Assembly (NCBI GenBank): GCA_039000515.1
Contig: JBCFYV010000001.1
Coordinates: 53,872,410-53,936,409, forward strand
Reading direction: 5' to 3'
DNA length: 64,000 bases
Origin: Timema cristinae
Lineage: Eukaryota; Arthropoda; Insecta; Phasmatodea; Timematidae
The notes under the pieces were generated by a model. The model was not told where the DNA came from. It made no database searches and saw only the letters and a list, made by a program, of their open reading frames with translations. Position numbers and translations under genes: made by a program. Positions 12,901-24,000 of this stretch are shown piece after piece (the first letter of the stretch is position 1; each line of letters starts with the position of its first letter).

Positions 12901-14992
12901 TTTCGAAATAACAATACCTACTCACTGGTGAAACTAGCGACACCTGTCGGTGAGCATAGAAACTATGACTCACCCCAACCCTCACTCTCCACCCCAAAAA
13001 CTGAAAAAGGAGGTCCACTATAGCGCACACTTAACATGCAATTTCTGAAATGACTGATTATATCAGCACACAAATTATAATCTAACTCCTAGAACAAACA
13101 CAACATCCAACTTCCAGCTGTTAATTTATCAGTGTGGAAGGGGAAGCCCACATTACACCATTGATACATTTTTTGACCACGCCAGGAATCAAACCAGGGA
13201 CCTTTCGTTCAGTAGATAGACACACTGCCGTCTGAGTTAGTGTCGGAGGAGGTTCTAATTCCACCACACATTATTTTATACAGTACTGCTCTGAATAATA
13301 ATTTTGACTTAAAGTAATGAAGTGTAAAACTTGATCGACCTTATAAGATAACTTCCTGGATGCAATATTTTAAAGAAAAATCTACAAAAAAACTTTGTGT
13401 TTTTTTTTTGGTTCCATGTGCATATTTGTGAAATTATTTTTGTATTTTGTACTTTGAAAATGTATAAAATACTTTTTTAGTTAAAAGAATATACTCAATC
13501 TTTGTTACCATGAACAATTATTACATAGAATAATGGCAGCCAAAACTGTTAGTGTTATCTAACAATTTCTGAGAAACTTTGTTGGTTTGAATTCCAATTT
13601 CTCTAAATTTCTTATATTTTGTGTTTTGCGCCAAATAGCTAAACACCTGAACAAGAATTTGTTAAAACCATAGTTGATTTTTTAAGGATATTAAATATTT
13701 GAAGTTTCATAAGGAAAAAATAAATAATAAAATTTAAAATATTTTTGAGTGTTTCAAATTTTGAGCTTTAATTTATTTTAGAGCTATTATGATGCTTATT
13801 AGTGATTTAACCTGACATAATTATAGTAAAAAATTAACATCCAGATCACATACTTTTATAACAAAAAATGTTATAATTTATATTTTTTGTAGAAACTTAA
13901 CATATGATTTGAACAAAATCGGAATTGAAGATAAATAATTGTATTAATGTGGCTAAGTCGACCCATAATGCTTTTATTTTTTATATTAGGATTTTGTATA
14001 TTTAGGTAAAATGAAGATTCGAATTCAAGAAAAAGTTGATTTGACCTGGTTTTGGTTAAAATGTAAACAAAGGAAAAATGGCGCCAAATGTCTGTATTAA
14101 ACATAGAGAGGAGGATATAAGGGCAAGGCCTACACACACACCAGAAAACTGTAAACCTAAAAATTCACAATTAAAAACAAAACACAATCTTGGGGGTAAA
14201 TTAGTCCTCTTTTTTCAGCAGACAAGAGTAAAAAACAAACTGGCAGCATTGCACAAAAAAAAAGTATCAATTTTCAAGGTTGTCACTATTTTTTCTAATG
14301 AAAAATTCACCCCCCCACCCCCACCATTAAAAAAAAAAACATTTAGAGTGGTATAAAGGAAATGAAATTTCACTTTTCCTAAAGCTGACTATTGTGAAGT
14401 TACACCATTGATGTTTAGGACAGGAGGATTTAACCTCGATAAAGAAATGTATGCGGTTGTTAAAAGAGGGCAGGGTAACACACATTTGATAAATCTATGT
14501 GCTCTTGACTTATTTCTTTCTTCAATACACAAACCTACAACTTATGCTTGTAGTTTGTTTCAAATTCACCAATATTTGTTTTCCCAGTTTCACAGTTTTG
14601 TTTTCAGTTTTCAAGTGTACTTGAACTGATAAGGGGAAATAAATTTAGTACTATAAATATTACCCACTTTGGTGGTTGATTGGTGAAAGATGTCGCTCTT
14701 GCATTAAGACAGTGTCGCTAATGACAGAAAGATCAGGATTTGGTTCCTGGTCGGGTGTACTTAGAGTGGTTTTCCCTTAATGTCTTTCCACTTGGCCTCC
14801 ATTCAAATGTACACTTCCTCTAAATTACTTTGTGTAATTCGAACACGTGGTGGGACGCAGTGCTAAAAAAAACCCTTCTGTATTGTTACCAGGGTTGACT
14901 CTGGCGGAGATGTTGGCGGTAAGGTTTTTTATGAACCAGACGCTGCAGATGACTGGGATGAGGAAGATCCAGATGACGACCTTGACGTGTAA
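3124..14992 (+). CDS. ELP5: Elongator complex protein 5 (ELP5), whole gene, six exons
   Basis: Elp5 is a RecA-fold, ATPase-like subunit. With Elp4 and Elp6 it forms the accessory ring of Elongator, which helps modify wobble uridines of tRNA. Exons are 3124-3229, 5188-5376, 7468-7659, 8339-8517, 9521-9699 and 14893-14992. Together they total 945 nt, so 314 residues; the human protein is 316 by my recollection. Every junction agrees in phase with GT-AG borders. Recognition rests on the N-terminal [14 protein letters not shown] block, the [10 protein letters not shown] block that matches the RecA-like core strand, the [19 protein letters not shown] block, and the family's highly conserved acidic C-terminus ([20 protein letters not shown]). 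Introns hold SINEs and microsatellites. It is head-to-head with gene A and converges with ALAS. ATG 3130 is an alternative start, and Met17 another. Confidence 0.9.
3387..3612 (+). mobile_element. SINE family B, 5'-truncated, with target duplication
   Basis: Lies in ELP5 intron 1. It carries the B-box-like GGTTCGAATTTC, the family B body (ggtttttcctaaatggtttt) and the shared tail ending in GACGCGGTGC, then TTA/TAT repeats. A perfect 12 bp target duplication TTCTAAAAAGAT flanks it (3375-3386 and 3613-3624). The A box is lost or degenerate. Confidence 0.92.
4925..5130 (+). repeat. Dispersed repeat R1, copy 1
   Basis: A segment with attgataacattttactata, a spacer, and agctgcagatcatattacttg-like sequence. 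Similar copies lie at 7755-7965 (+), 11375-11470 (-), 11775-11945 (-) and 43345-43445 (-). Non-coding, ends not defined; probably an unidentified MITE or SINE. Confidence 0.65.
5188..5376 (+). CDS. ELP5: ELP5 exon 2
   Basis: The acceptor is a T-rich tract ending gttttag; the donor is GTAAAC. It encodes [20 protein letters not shown] and the block ending [12 protein letters not shown], which aligns by eye with the human Elp5 segment that ends in HDFF.DPLNW. Phase 1 in, phase 1 out. Confidence 0.9.
5492..5530. repeat. (TTA)n microsatellite
   Basis: About 13 TTA units in ELP5 intron 2. Confidence 0.9.
6627..6666. repeat. (TA)n microsatellite
   Basis: About 15-20 TA units in ELP5 intron 2. Confidence 0.9.
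6852..7050 (+). mobile_element. SINE family B, old degenerate copy
   Basis: Body motifs of family B can be followed at reduced identity (ctgattggtttctcactctc, then cacttaatctaaattcaccc, then ggtagtaggatgtgttg). It lies in ELP5 intron 2, with no clear target duplication. Confidence 0.6.
7468..7659 (+). CDS. ELP5: ELP5 exon 3
   Basis: The acceptor is cccttatttcag; the donor is GTGAGA. It contains [17 protein letters not shown], the core beta-strand of the RecA-like fold with its Asp-Ser pair, followed by a helix ([15 protein letters not shown]). Phase 1 in, phase 1 out. Confidence 0.9.
7755..7965 (+). repeat. Dispersed repeat R1, copy 2
   Basis: Matches copy 1 through aatgataacattttactaaa, gacagctacagacaacatta and tatgtgaaagttgt, so the repeat is at least about 200 bp long. 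ELP5 intron 3. Confidence 0.65.
8339..8517 (+). CDS. ELP5: ELP5 exon 4
   Basis: The acceptor is gtataaacag; the donor is CAG|GTGCGA. It encodes a strand with [11 protein letters not shown], a helix ([14 protein letters not shown]) and the strand [16 protein letters not shown], the order expected in Elp5. Phase 1 in, phase 0 out. Confidence 0.9.
8690..8805 (+). pseudogene. LINE 3' end relic
   Basis: In ELP5 intron 4. Ends ggctggaaacagttaatgat followed by ggatgatt. The same end, ggctggaaacagttgtgga, occurs on the minus strand at 33645-33690 next to ALAS exon 5. Confidence 0.5.
9521..9699 (+). CDS. ELP5: ELP5 exon 5
   Basis: The acceptor is tgtatgacag; the donor is CTCAG|GTATAC. It starts REWYTVSGD, continuing the strand of exon 4, and ends with the conserved [19 protein letters not shown] block. 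Phase 0 in, phase 2 out. Its 179 nt read without stops only in this frame. Confidence 0.88.
9907..9959. repeat. (GT)n(AT)n compound microsatellite and T run
   Basis: GT units turn into AT units, then nine T, in ELP5 intron 5. Confidence 0.9.
11375..11470 (-). repeat. Dispersed repeat R1, copy 3
   Basis: Minus-strand match with cattttactatatttttagtg and gtgacagctgtagatcatac. ELP5 intron 5. Confidence 0.55.
11775..11945 (-). repeat. Dispersed repeat R1, copy 4
   Basis: Minus-strand match with aacattgataacattttact, ctataggttttgatatta and gtgacagctgaagatagcat. ELP5 intron 5. Confidence 0.65.
13065..13257 (-). mobile_element. SINE family D, partial
   Basis: Minus-strand head (acactaactcagacggcagt), degenerate B box, and body (acacttccccttc; ccacactgataaattaacag) match the family D copy at 45722-45965. 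It lies in ELP5 intron 5. This copy shows the sequence that is uninterrupted where the hAT of 33789 inserted. Confidence 0.75.
14667..14873 (+). mobile_element. SINE family B, old copy
   Basis: Lies in ELP5 intron 5, just before exon 6. Box-B-like GGATTTGGTTCC, the body (gtggttttcccttaatgtct) and a tail ending gtgggacgcagtgct are recognisable. Confidence 0.7.
14893..14992 (+). CDS. ELP5: ELP5 exon 6, terminal
   Basis: The acceptor is ttgttaccag. It encodes the acidic tail that is the clearest Elp5 hallmark ([20 protein letters not shown], then TAA). A 5.2 kb intron precedes it. Confidence 0.95.
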
Positions 14993-15072
14993 TCACTCAT
15001 ATCACAGCCAATGAGTGGAACCAGAACTGATAACCAAAATTAAGTTATTTTTAAGGAACTGGAACTCAAAAA

Positions 15073-15078
15073 AATAAA
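15073..15078 (+). terminator. ELP5 polyadenylation signal
   Basis: AATAAA lies 80 bases after the ELP5 stop, at the expected distance for a short 3'UTR. Confidence 0.6.
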
Positions 15079-16359
15079 TTGCCTAAGATCCAGAACCAAT
15101 GTATATTTATTTTCTTATAGGTTTTAAATTCTCTATTTTTCAGGACTTGTGATGTCTTTACTTACTAGAAGAATTATGCCATTTAGCATTGATGATAAAT
15201 AGTTTAGGGTTATTTCACTTTACACATTAGGTTAAAAATGGGAAGATTTATTTGTCTGAGTGACAGCAAACATGTCTAAGAGGGAGCACTGAGAAATGAG
15301 AGCTACCCCAGTTGCACAAACAGTCTAAGCTAAATATGAATAAATTATTCCCATTTGAGGGGGTTAGGGCCAAAACATGATAACCCTCATTAGACGAGAT
15401 ACTATGTTAGCAGTGATTTCCGGTTGCATACCACTTGAACTACAAATTAGCAAAATATCCCATATAAATAGCTGAGGATTATCATGTTTTTGACCTGCCC
15501 CTCATTTATGAAATTATTTTGAAATAAGGTAAAAGTGTTTCGTTATTTAGCTATATTCCTTTGATTTTTTTTAAATAACCTTTTAATGTCTTCCCATTTA
15601 CACACTTTATAATGATGTTTTGAATTATTATTAAAATTGTCATACTAAGTGAAAAGACCAGAACTTTTTTATTTGTAAAACTGAAAGAAACCAAACAGAT
15701 AAATATTTCAATTAGACTCCCTGATCACAACATAAAATAGTGTTAAGGCTTACCTTAAAACCACTATGGTATTGCTTATAAGCTCAGTGTAAAGCATCAA
15801 GGTAAGACTTCTACTGTTCAGTATAGTACCAAGAACACTACTTTCAGTAGACAAGATGAGAATGTAGAGTATAGGAAATACTAAATTAAAAATCCCAATG
15901 GAGAAGGCAAGATATTAACAGTTTTTGTAATTTAACACTTTATGTTTCTGTTAAATTACTAACTATATATATAAAAAAAACATGTTAGTTATATGTAGGG
16001 GCCTACTGTACATAAAGATAGAAATATATGAAGCAAACTTATATCATGTTGCAAAATTCGTCTAAAACACTCACTCCTGACCGAGGTATCAACAAAGCAA
16101 GTGGTATAGGTATGTGATTAAATAAAGTTCACTATAACAATGCTCAATAAAATTTTATTATACTATAAAGTCACCTCAACAAAATCAAATATGCATAAAA
16201 CTAATACCCGTTAAAAAGAACATGAGATTATTATTTTAAGCGCAACAGTTAATATAATTAGTGTATGTTTTACATTATTATCTTAAAGCCTGAGACAAGA
16301 TAGTTTTAGTTAGCAAATGTAATTTTTTATTGTTATAAGGTATTCCATCTTACCGACAG
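15079..16359. other. ELP5 to LINE relic, intergenic
   Basis: AT-rich sequence downstream of ELP5. I see no gene, repeat or signal here. Confidence 0.6.
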
Positions 16360-16960
16360 GTCCATTCCTTTTGTCATTGAAATTTAAACTTCAAATGCAC
16401 CCACCCTGACCTCTGCCTCCTTCAGCTTCCAGAATTTCAACCTTTCCTTCTATGACATTGCGCAGAAAACATTTCCTCCAGAGGATGGGTTTGATCCGAG
16501 TTTGATTTGTGTCGAAGAATCACATCCAATATGGATCTTTTCTCACCTACTCTTCTTAGGGCTTGTCACTTGTCAACCTGCTCTTATCAAGTATTCTCCA
16601 GTAACACATTTCAAAGCCATATTGTGTTAGTCACTTTTCCTATACCTTCTTCCAAATATAATACAATTAGTGAAAAGAGGTTTTCCTTATAGAGATAAAA
16701 TATTTCTTAGTATTTCTGCTCCAAATGTAGCATTTCATCCATTTCTTGCTAGTCAGCGGTATCTTCTTGTTGAAAGCTTTCATGGCCATGGCGATAAACC
16801 TAATTTCCTTGGTGCAGTAGGCATCCTTTGTCAGCCGACTTCCCAATGTTGATCTACATGCCATATCTTCTCCCTATCCCAGCAGGTCCTTTATTTCTGA
16901 CCAGCAACGCTTGATCATCTGCATATTTTATTGTGTTTAATGGTATACAAGTAGTTATTT
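16360..16960 (-). pseudogene. LINE reverse transcriptase relic (RT C-terminus)
   Basis: Minus-strand blocks: the YADD region (KYADDQALLVRNK), LGSRLTKDAYCTKEIRFIAM, AFNKKIPLTSKKW, and the C-terminal CFLRNVIEGKV part. This is a widespread arthropod LINE type, different in sequence from the 21300 relic. Decayed by stops. Confidence 0.82.
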
Positions 16961-17240
16961 AAATTAAGTAGAGTTTTGATCTTGTGGCACCAATAGCTAT
17001 AAATTGGTCCAATGATATTGATACGTTCATAAGTGTACTGGGTAAGTTGGAGTTACCTTTACCTCTAATTAGCCTTTTAAAAAAAATCAGATTTGAAGGG
17101 AGTTATATCGGTAAATGGCAACCCACAAGCTGCCATTTTTATAACTGAAAACCATCTTGTTCTTTCTGATTAGTTAATTTAACAACATAACAAGCCTCAT
17201 AAATAATTTTCAATCTGTAAAATAATATATCATGCAATGA

Positions 17241-17773
17241 TTAAAAAATGAGGTGGCCCAATGGCTAGATAATTTTATAATAAAGGAAATTGATAAAACT
17301 AAAGAAAAAGGAAAAATAAACTACTAAGAATAAATTTGATGAAGAAAGCCCACTTTGGGAAAGAGGAAAGATGTGGGAAGAATCCAATGCACAAAGGTGA
17401 CATCTTCTTCCTTTCTTCTGTCTTCTATAGTAGAAGTAGTCACACACACATTTTAAACACAAATATAATAATATTTCAGCATTGTCACCTTTATCAAACG
17501 CAAAGAAGAAGAGAGTACAAATAACACAAACAATGGATTACTCCATTGTCAAAATGATAAAGGCAACAATGCCGAAATATTATTATATTTGTGTTTAAAA
17601 TGTGTGTGTGTGACTACTTCTACTATAGAAGAAAGGAAGAAGATGTCACCTTTGTGCATTGGATTCTTCCCACATTTTTCCTCTTTCCCTAGGTGGGCTT
17701 TCTTCATCAAATTTATTCTTAGTAGTTTATTTTTCCTTGTTCTTTAGTTTTATCAATTTCCTTTATTATAAAA
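17241..17773 (+). mobile_element. Hairpin (fold-back) element, copy 1
   Basis: A leader of about 30 bp (ttaaaaaatgaggtggccca, then atggctagat), then two inverted arms of about 230 bp (left from TTTATAATAAAGGAAATTG, right ending CCTTTATTATAAA) around a short loop near 17520-17560. The 14 bp target duplication ATATCATGCAATGA is perfect (17227-17240, 17774-17787). Confidence 0.93.
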
Positions 17774-18392
17774 ATATCATGCAATGAGGTGTACACTTAA
17801 AAGATAGCGCTAACAGAAAAGTTCACAAATGTATTTTTTACCTGTATATATCCTATTTAGAAAGTTGATCACAAATTGTCATATAGATTAATATAAGAGT
17901 TAATTGTACTATTTTTTTTTAGACATGAACCATATAGTTATTTATATAGGTAATTTATTTTTATATAAAATAAAATAATTTTAAAAATCACCACCTTAAG
18001 AAAGCAAAGATGACTCAGTATCAACATAGTTTTAATTTATAAAATTAGAAGACAAAACAACCTAAAAGTGTATGTCAATGAGAAATACTCAACGTTAGCC
18101 TGAAGATTTAACACAATTCCTATTAAAAGTGGCAAAAAAAATTTACAAAAAAGTAGAAAAATAGCACTTTAGCTTCAATAAGTCGCAAGGCACAGAACAA
18201 TAGGTTCAAACAAAACATAGTTTATAGTAAGAGGCATAGCTAGTATACTTAACCTCCCTGTACATTCACCCCATTGAAAAAACAAGCTTTCAATATCACA
18301 GGCAACTTTTTGGCTCAAAGTATCAATATTTGTCCGAAAATAAGCCGCAATTTTTTTCAAGCTTTATATTATATATATATATATATATATAT

Positions 18393-18635
18393 GCACCGCG
18401 TCTTACTACCCGTTCGGGTTATGCGCTTTTAAGTACTAATTACGCTAATGGATTAGGAATTGGGAAGATTGAATTAGAGGAAGTGAACCCGCATTTGCGT
18501 GGAGGGAGAGTGGAAAACCATTTAGGAAAAACCACTCCCAGTTCACCCGACCGAGATTCGAACCTTGATCTCCCCGTCCTTTGCAGTCAAGCTCAACACG
18601 ACTAGCGCGTTAGCCAACTACGCCACTGAGGCGGG
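18393..18635 (-). mobile_element. SINE family B, near full length
   Basis: Best copy of family B. Read on the minus strand it has an A box TGGCGTAGTTGG and a B box GGTTCGAATCTC at tRNA-like spacing, then the body and the common tail. It is flanked on the tail side by a (TA)n run rather than TTA repeats. Confidence 0.93.
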
Positions 18636-18669
18636 TAAGCTCTTATAAAACTATAATAATACACATTCA

Positions 18670-18713
<44 letters not shown>
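18670..18713. repeat. (TA)n microsatellite
   Basis: An A run followed by about 17 TA units between the SINE and the pogo relic. Confidence 0.9.
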
Positions 18714-18719
<6 letters not shown>

Positions 18720-18976
18720 TATTACATACCTCGAAGTTAATTGCCCGCTTTTTAAAATAGATGAACCATGACAGAAAGTTATTTTATTTGAGCCCTAATG
18801 GCTGCCAAAATAAAATTAGTTTCTTCAGTGCATTCTATTGGCAATATATCTTTTTAGTTTGGGAGCTTAAATATTTCGAGTTAGATTTTGTTTCAGTATG
18901 TTGGTCAACATTATTTTATTATGAGAATAGTAATTTAGTGTGTGTATTAAATTTGGGAGTGTTCTGGCCAGGGAAT

Positions 18977-19960
18977 TAGATGGCAATTAACTATGCAGAA
19001 ACTACTAGTAATAAGGAAGCGGGAAGAAAATACAGAATTTATGGGAAGAACAAACCTAGCTGGATTTTAGAAAAAAATAACTTAAGAACACCATCTCAAC
19101 GGGAAAAACTTTTCGAGGACCCAGGCATCTCGAAATTGATGCACGTTTTCTTTCTTTTGTAAAGAAAATGAGACTTGATGGGTATTCAATAAGTCGAGAT
19201 GTAATCATATTGAAGGCACAAGAAATTGCAAGAGAGCTACAAGTACCACAAAGGAAATTAAAGGCAAGCCTTGGGTGGTACCAAAGATTCATGAGCAGAA
19301 GTGATCTGTCAATAAGACGAACTTCTTTAGCACAAAGTTGCCCACTGACTACGCAGAGAAGTTGGCGAAATATCAACAGTATGTATTTGGCCTTTGTAGA
19401 CAGAACGACTACTATCTTCTTAGTCAGATTGGAAACACAGATGAAACACCTGTGTATTTTGACATACTCATTGTCGGGTGTCAAGAGAAGAGGTGGATGA
19501 CAGCAGAATTAATGTGCGATTGGATAGCAGTCGTGTGGAATAGAAGGCCTGGGGTTCTTCTAAAAAAAAACGGGCAATGTTAGTGCTTGATGCATTTAAA
19601 GAGCATCTTACTCCAGATGTGAAAATATAGTCAAGGCAACAAATTCAGATCTTGTTATTTCAGGAGGGATGACTTCACAACTTCAAGTCCTTGATGTGGT
19701 TGTGAATACACCCTTCAAGGACAACCTCTGAAGGGTGTATTCAGACTGGCTATTGTCAGATCACTCCCTAACCCCCAGTGGCAAAATTAAGAAGCCTTTG
19801 TTGAACCTGCTTTGCAAGTGGATAGTAACTGCTAATTCCATTGTCCACAAATTTAAAAAGTGTTGCCTTTCCAATAAGATGGATGGCACAGAAGATGATA
19901 TTTTGTGGGAGGACCATTGAGAGTGTCGAAAGTGACACTGATGAGAGCAGTGATGAATAA
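18977..19960 (+). pseudogene. Pogo/CENP-B-type transposase relic
   Basis: The N-terminal helix-turn-helix DNA-binding part is broken over three frames (NYAETTSNKEAGRKY; SWILEKNNLRTPSQREK; IARELQVPQ...WYQRFMSRSDLSIRR). A DDE domain follows with NTDETPVYFD and MLVLDAFKEHL, then a C-terminal acidic tail (ESDTDESSDE). Sequence between the first Asp block and RWMTAEL is missing, so part of the catalytic core is deleted. The source is a Tc1/mariner-superfamily pogo element. Confidence 0.85.
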
Positions 19961-20394
19961 TTTTTCGTTCCTTTCAAAGTTTCTCATTGTTAGCCTATTT
20001 TTTTTTCAGTGATCACATTTTAAGTGTATTATCAGTTTTGAATTTTCAAATGATATCATTTTAAGTGTAAATAGTGTGGATTTTTTCTCTGAAAGTGATT
20101 TTATATGTTTAAGTAACCTACCTAACTTACCAGTAAATAATTTTTATTTTCAAATTATTTAATGATCATATTTAAGTGGGGATATTGTTTATTCTCTGAA
20201 AGTAGTTGAAAATAGGGTGTGGCCTATTTTCAGGCCAATACAGTACTTACTGCCTCTGGCAAAGAAAGCCAGTTTTTAAAATGTCTTTTGGTATTTTATC
20301 AATAATTTAAACTTAAAGTTACATTCAATTAAGTGTGCTGGTATCTCTCCTAAATTTAAACAAATAGGTTACAAAATTAAACAATTATTTATCA

Positions 20395-20580
20395 TAGAAT
20401 GAGAGGAAGAGCTGATCCAGGACAGGATAAAGAAGGCACGACTAAGGTGGTATGGCCATGGGATAAGAATGGAGAGGGGAAGGATGCTCAGGAGGATGTT
20501 TGATATGTTGGTGGGGGGGGGTAGGAGGCTGAGAGGAAAGGACAAGGCCGAGGTAGTGGGAGGAAAGGTGGCTTACGTTC
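20395..20580 (+). pseudogene. LINE 3' relic
   Basis: A short reading RLRWYGHGIRMERGRMLRRM followed by a G-run and a GKDKAEVVGG segment. It corresponds to the C-terminal region after the RT domain in insect LINEs (LRWFGHV-type motif). It lies just downstream of ALAS. Confidence 0.65.
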
Positions 20581-20862
20581 CAAACAGACCCAGCCAGCTT
20601 GAGCCAAAAACGGGATTGTTTCAAATGGAATGTATGACCAATAACAACCTTTGAATAATACAAGTGCGGGTTATATTATTAAATGAAAAACACAATCATG
20701 CTCTAAGCTTCAAGATAAGCAAAGTAAGATCATCTAGTTTTGTTAAAAGTGTGAAATAATATTCAACATAAAAACATTAATAAAATTATACCAGAGTACT
20801 AGTATTGTTACCACCCTCTTGCCAAATTACCCCCATCACATAAGCAAGTGCGCGTGTGTGTG

Positions 20863-21099
20863 TCATGCACCGATGAATTGGTTCGGTGAGCGCATCAGTG
20901 GCAGGTCCACCCTGTGCCACACAGACACCAGGTCATCCACTAGTTTGTGCATCATGGCAGGGGTATGATGGGGTGTAGGGGCCACGCGCAACTTCTCCTC
21001 CCCCACAGGAACTGTTGGGTAGTTGATGGATTGAATGTAGTGTCCATAATCTCGCAACAGCAGGTCTGACACACTGCTACACTGCTGCGCATTGCCAAC
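20863..21099 (-). CDS. ALAS: ALAS coding exon 8, terminal
   Basis: The acceptor is a long T tract ending gtcag. It encodes 78 residues with the conserved [21 protein letters not shown] block, where the Arg and Thr bind substrate in the family, and ends NQFIGA plus a stop. Confidence 0.95.
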   Translation of the reverse strand, partial: VGNAQQCSSVSDLLLRDYGHYIQSINYPTVPVGEEKLRVAPTPHHTPAMMHKLVDDLVSVWHRVDLPLMRSPNQFIGA

Positions 21100-24000
21100 C
21101 TGACAAAAAAAAATTACATTAAATTGCGAGCTATTGATAACTATTGATCCATGTTGAGACTTAGAACGATAAAGATACCTACCATATACTCGTAGCAAAG
21201 TTTTGAAACACTTTAGAAAAAAATAATCTTGATAGTGGTATTAATAGGTGTTCATTTATTACAATAGATATTTTATGACGAATTAGTTTTAATTAATATT
21301 ATATGTAACACATTAGGGTGGGTGGATGGAGCTTTGAGAGGATGGTTGACATTGAGCAGTGTGTTAGACAAGGCTGTGTTATGTCTCCATAGTTGTTTAA
21401 CATATTCATGGATAAGTGTATGAGGGATGCTTGTGAGGATGCGGTTGGTGTACAAATGGACTATGTGAATGTGAGAGTGCTGTTATATGCGTATGATGTA
21501 TTAATGGCTGAGAATGTATTCAATCGTTTGAGTGGGGTGAAAGACCGAATAGATATAAATGTCTCCAAAACTAAGGTATTGGTTTTTGATAAGGGCAGAT
21601 CAGGAAATGATTGTCAACTTGAGTATAAATGGAAAACTGTTAGAACAAGTGAATGTTTTGTGTATCTGGGCAGAATATTCTGTAAAAGTGGAAGGATAGA
21701 TGGCAAAATCGACAAACGAGTGAATGTATCTCAGAGAGTAGAGGCAAAGATGGCAGTATATAAAAGTGTGTTTACATCAAAGTGGTTTTATGGACGTGAA
21801 GCGTGGGTTTATCAGGAGAAACACAAAATCAAGATAAATTCGGTTGGAATAAGATATCTAAGAAATGTATGTGGACAAAACTCGTATGGACAGAGTCAGT
21901 AATGAATGGGTGCTGAAGAAGTGTGGTTTGGGCATATTGAGCGGATGAGTATGGATCGCGTGATGAAACAAATATATGAAGGTAAAGTGTATGGATCAAA
22001 AGGAAGGGGTAGACCACGTAAGATGTGGCTAAATGTTGTAGATGAATGTGCGAAAATGAGGAACATTAAAAGTTTTAAGAATAAAAGAACATGTACGACT
22101 TGGTGTATGGATGTTGTTGAGGCGAAGGAAGTATGCAAGGATAGGGAAGCTTGAAATGTTAGGATGGATTAAGTACAAAGAGGTTTTATGAGCTATATTC
22201 ACAGTTTATTGCCTACCTCGTAAGGAAATGGCATGACTAGGTATGTATGAATGTATGCAATTTAAATATTGAAGATTAGTCATGACATACAGGGAAGGGT
22301 AAAGGACAAAAAATATGGTGAAGTTATCCCATTAGCTCACCTTAACAGGTAATATGTGAGAGGGCGTGGCCTCAACAGGCAGCCGGCATCTAGTAGCAAG
22401 GAGCGCAACTGAAGCACATTCTGCTGGTGTTTTTTACGCAGCTCCTGACCTTCGAGGGAGCGCAGTATTTGCACGGAGCGCAGCGCTCCAGCCAGCACTG
22501 TCGGTGGCAGTGAAGTTGTAAAGATGAACCCTGCGGCATAGCTTCGTATCACGTCTACCAACTGGGTGCTGCCTGCGATGTAACCACCCATGTTGCCGTA
22601 AGCTTTACCTGTCCACACAGATCCTTTGATAGTTATATCAAACCTCTTTAGTCTGGAGATCATTATGCTGCAATGCCAATTCTAGTTAAATCCAAAGTAG
22701 GAGTGAACAGGGCAACACCAAGCATAATTTTGCGCAAGGAAAATTTCAAATTTTGGCATAATTCTGGTATAAACATTGTCTCAACTTTAAAAGTAAAAAT
22801 TGAAACATTTAACGAAACCCATAACTTTTAAAGAAATCAACGACAGATTACAAGTATTCCTTAGTTTGGTGTCTGGAGTCAGGAAGCATGTACCAACTTT
22901 ATATTGCATAATAACCTTGTCAGTGACAGCAGTCATACTAAATGTTAAGGTAAAGACACACCGAAATATCATAAGATGTGTTTTTATGAAATTTTACTCA
23001 ACATGTTTAAATTAATATCAAAATGTTTTAAAAGTTTACTGTAGCATTTTTATATAGGGATGGACCCTCGAATCTTCAAGCCTTTAAGGATATTTAAGAA
23101 AACTTTGGATATCCTTGTCCTTGTTGTAATTTATTCTGACAAGCAATACCCTACTTCAGATGTTTACCTTCTCCCACGGTGTTGACGAGTTGCAAGAGTC
23201 CCATCTACCAAACCAATTACATACCCACTTTGACACACAAATGTGAAAAATGGACCAAAAGAAAGAACAGAATCGAGGGGGCAGAGTTGAAATTTACTAA
23301 AGGAGTATGATCGGTAAGACAAGACGAAATTATAGTACGGAAAGTAGAAAACTAAAAGTTATCTAAATTGACAGGCTACAGGGCAAAATAACATCTCACA
23401 GAATCAAATGGCATGGGCACATGAGAAGAATGAATGTCAAAAGAATATGACTTAACTTATAAGGTAAGACAACCAAGATGAATTGAGACATAAGAACAGG
23501 GCAAATTAAGAAATAGAACAGAGAGAACAAGAGTAAGACAATATAGAAGAAGAGAAATACGATGATTGTTGGTTTGTTAGCCAACCCACTGAGTGTATGA
23601 AACGATGTAGGATGTGATGATGTAACATTTTTGAAGTTTCAATTGTGTTAAACAAAATCTGAATGTTTTCAATTTTAACGATTTATTAAAGATATCCAAA
23701 TTATACATATTTCTGTTAGAAGACTATCAATTTGTGAAGCAGATTTTATTGAGTTTGAATCAAATCTAGAATCAAAGGAAATATTATTCACGAATTTTAA
23801 ATAATTATTGAATCAAATCATATTAAAGTGAATGTCTACTGCGAGAGTAGCACCTTTGACCATGCAGCCACCAAAGAGGATGATATTTTATTACATCCCA
23901 TGTGTGTGTGTCCCCCTCACACCCTACCCCTTGATAATCTTCTCAAATGGGGCACTCTTACTAACATAAAATAAGCAGTGAAGTGTTTTATTTGAGACAA

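Larger units (their letters stand above)
9700..14892 (+). other. ELP5 intron 5 (5.2 kb)
   Basis: Holds a GT/AT microsatellite, two R1 repeats, SINE D and SINE B. Readings at 10901-11173 and 13871-14356 have no coding character. The stretch 12380-13060 shows nothing. Confidence 0.65.

Noticed and set aside
17265..17524. Small ORFs on both strands (similar at 24709, 31796 and 31873)
   Set aside because: They are readings through the arms of the hairpin elements, repeated in each copy; no evidence of a protein.
18330..18605. 91-residue ORF (also 45382-45618)
   Set aside because: Reads through family B SINEs.
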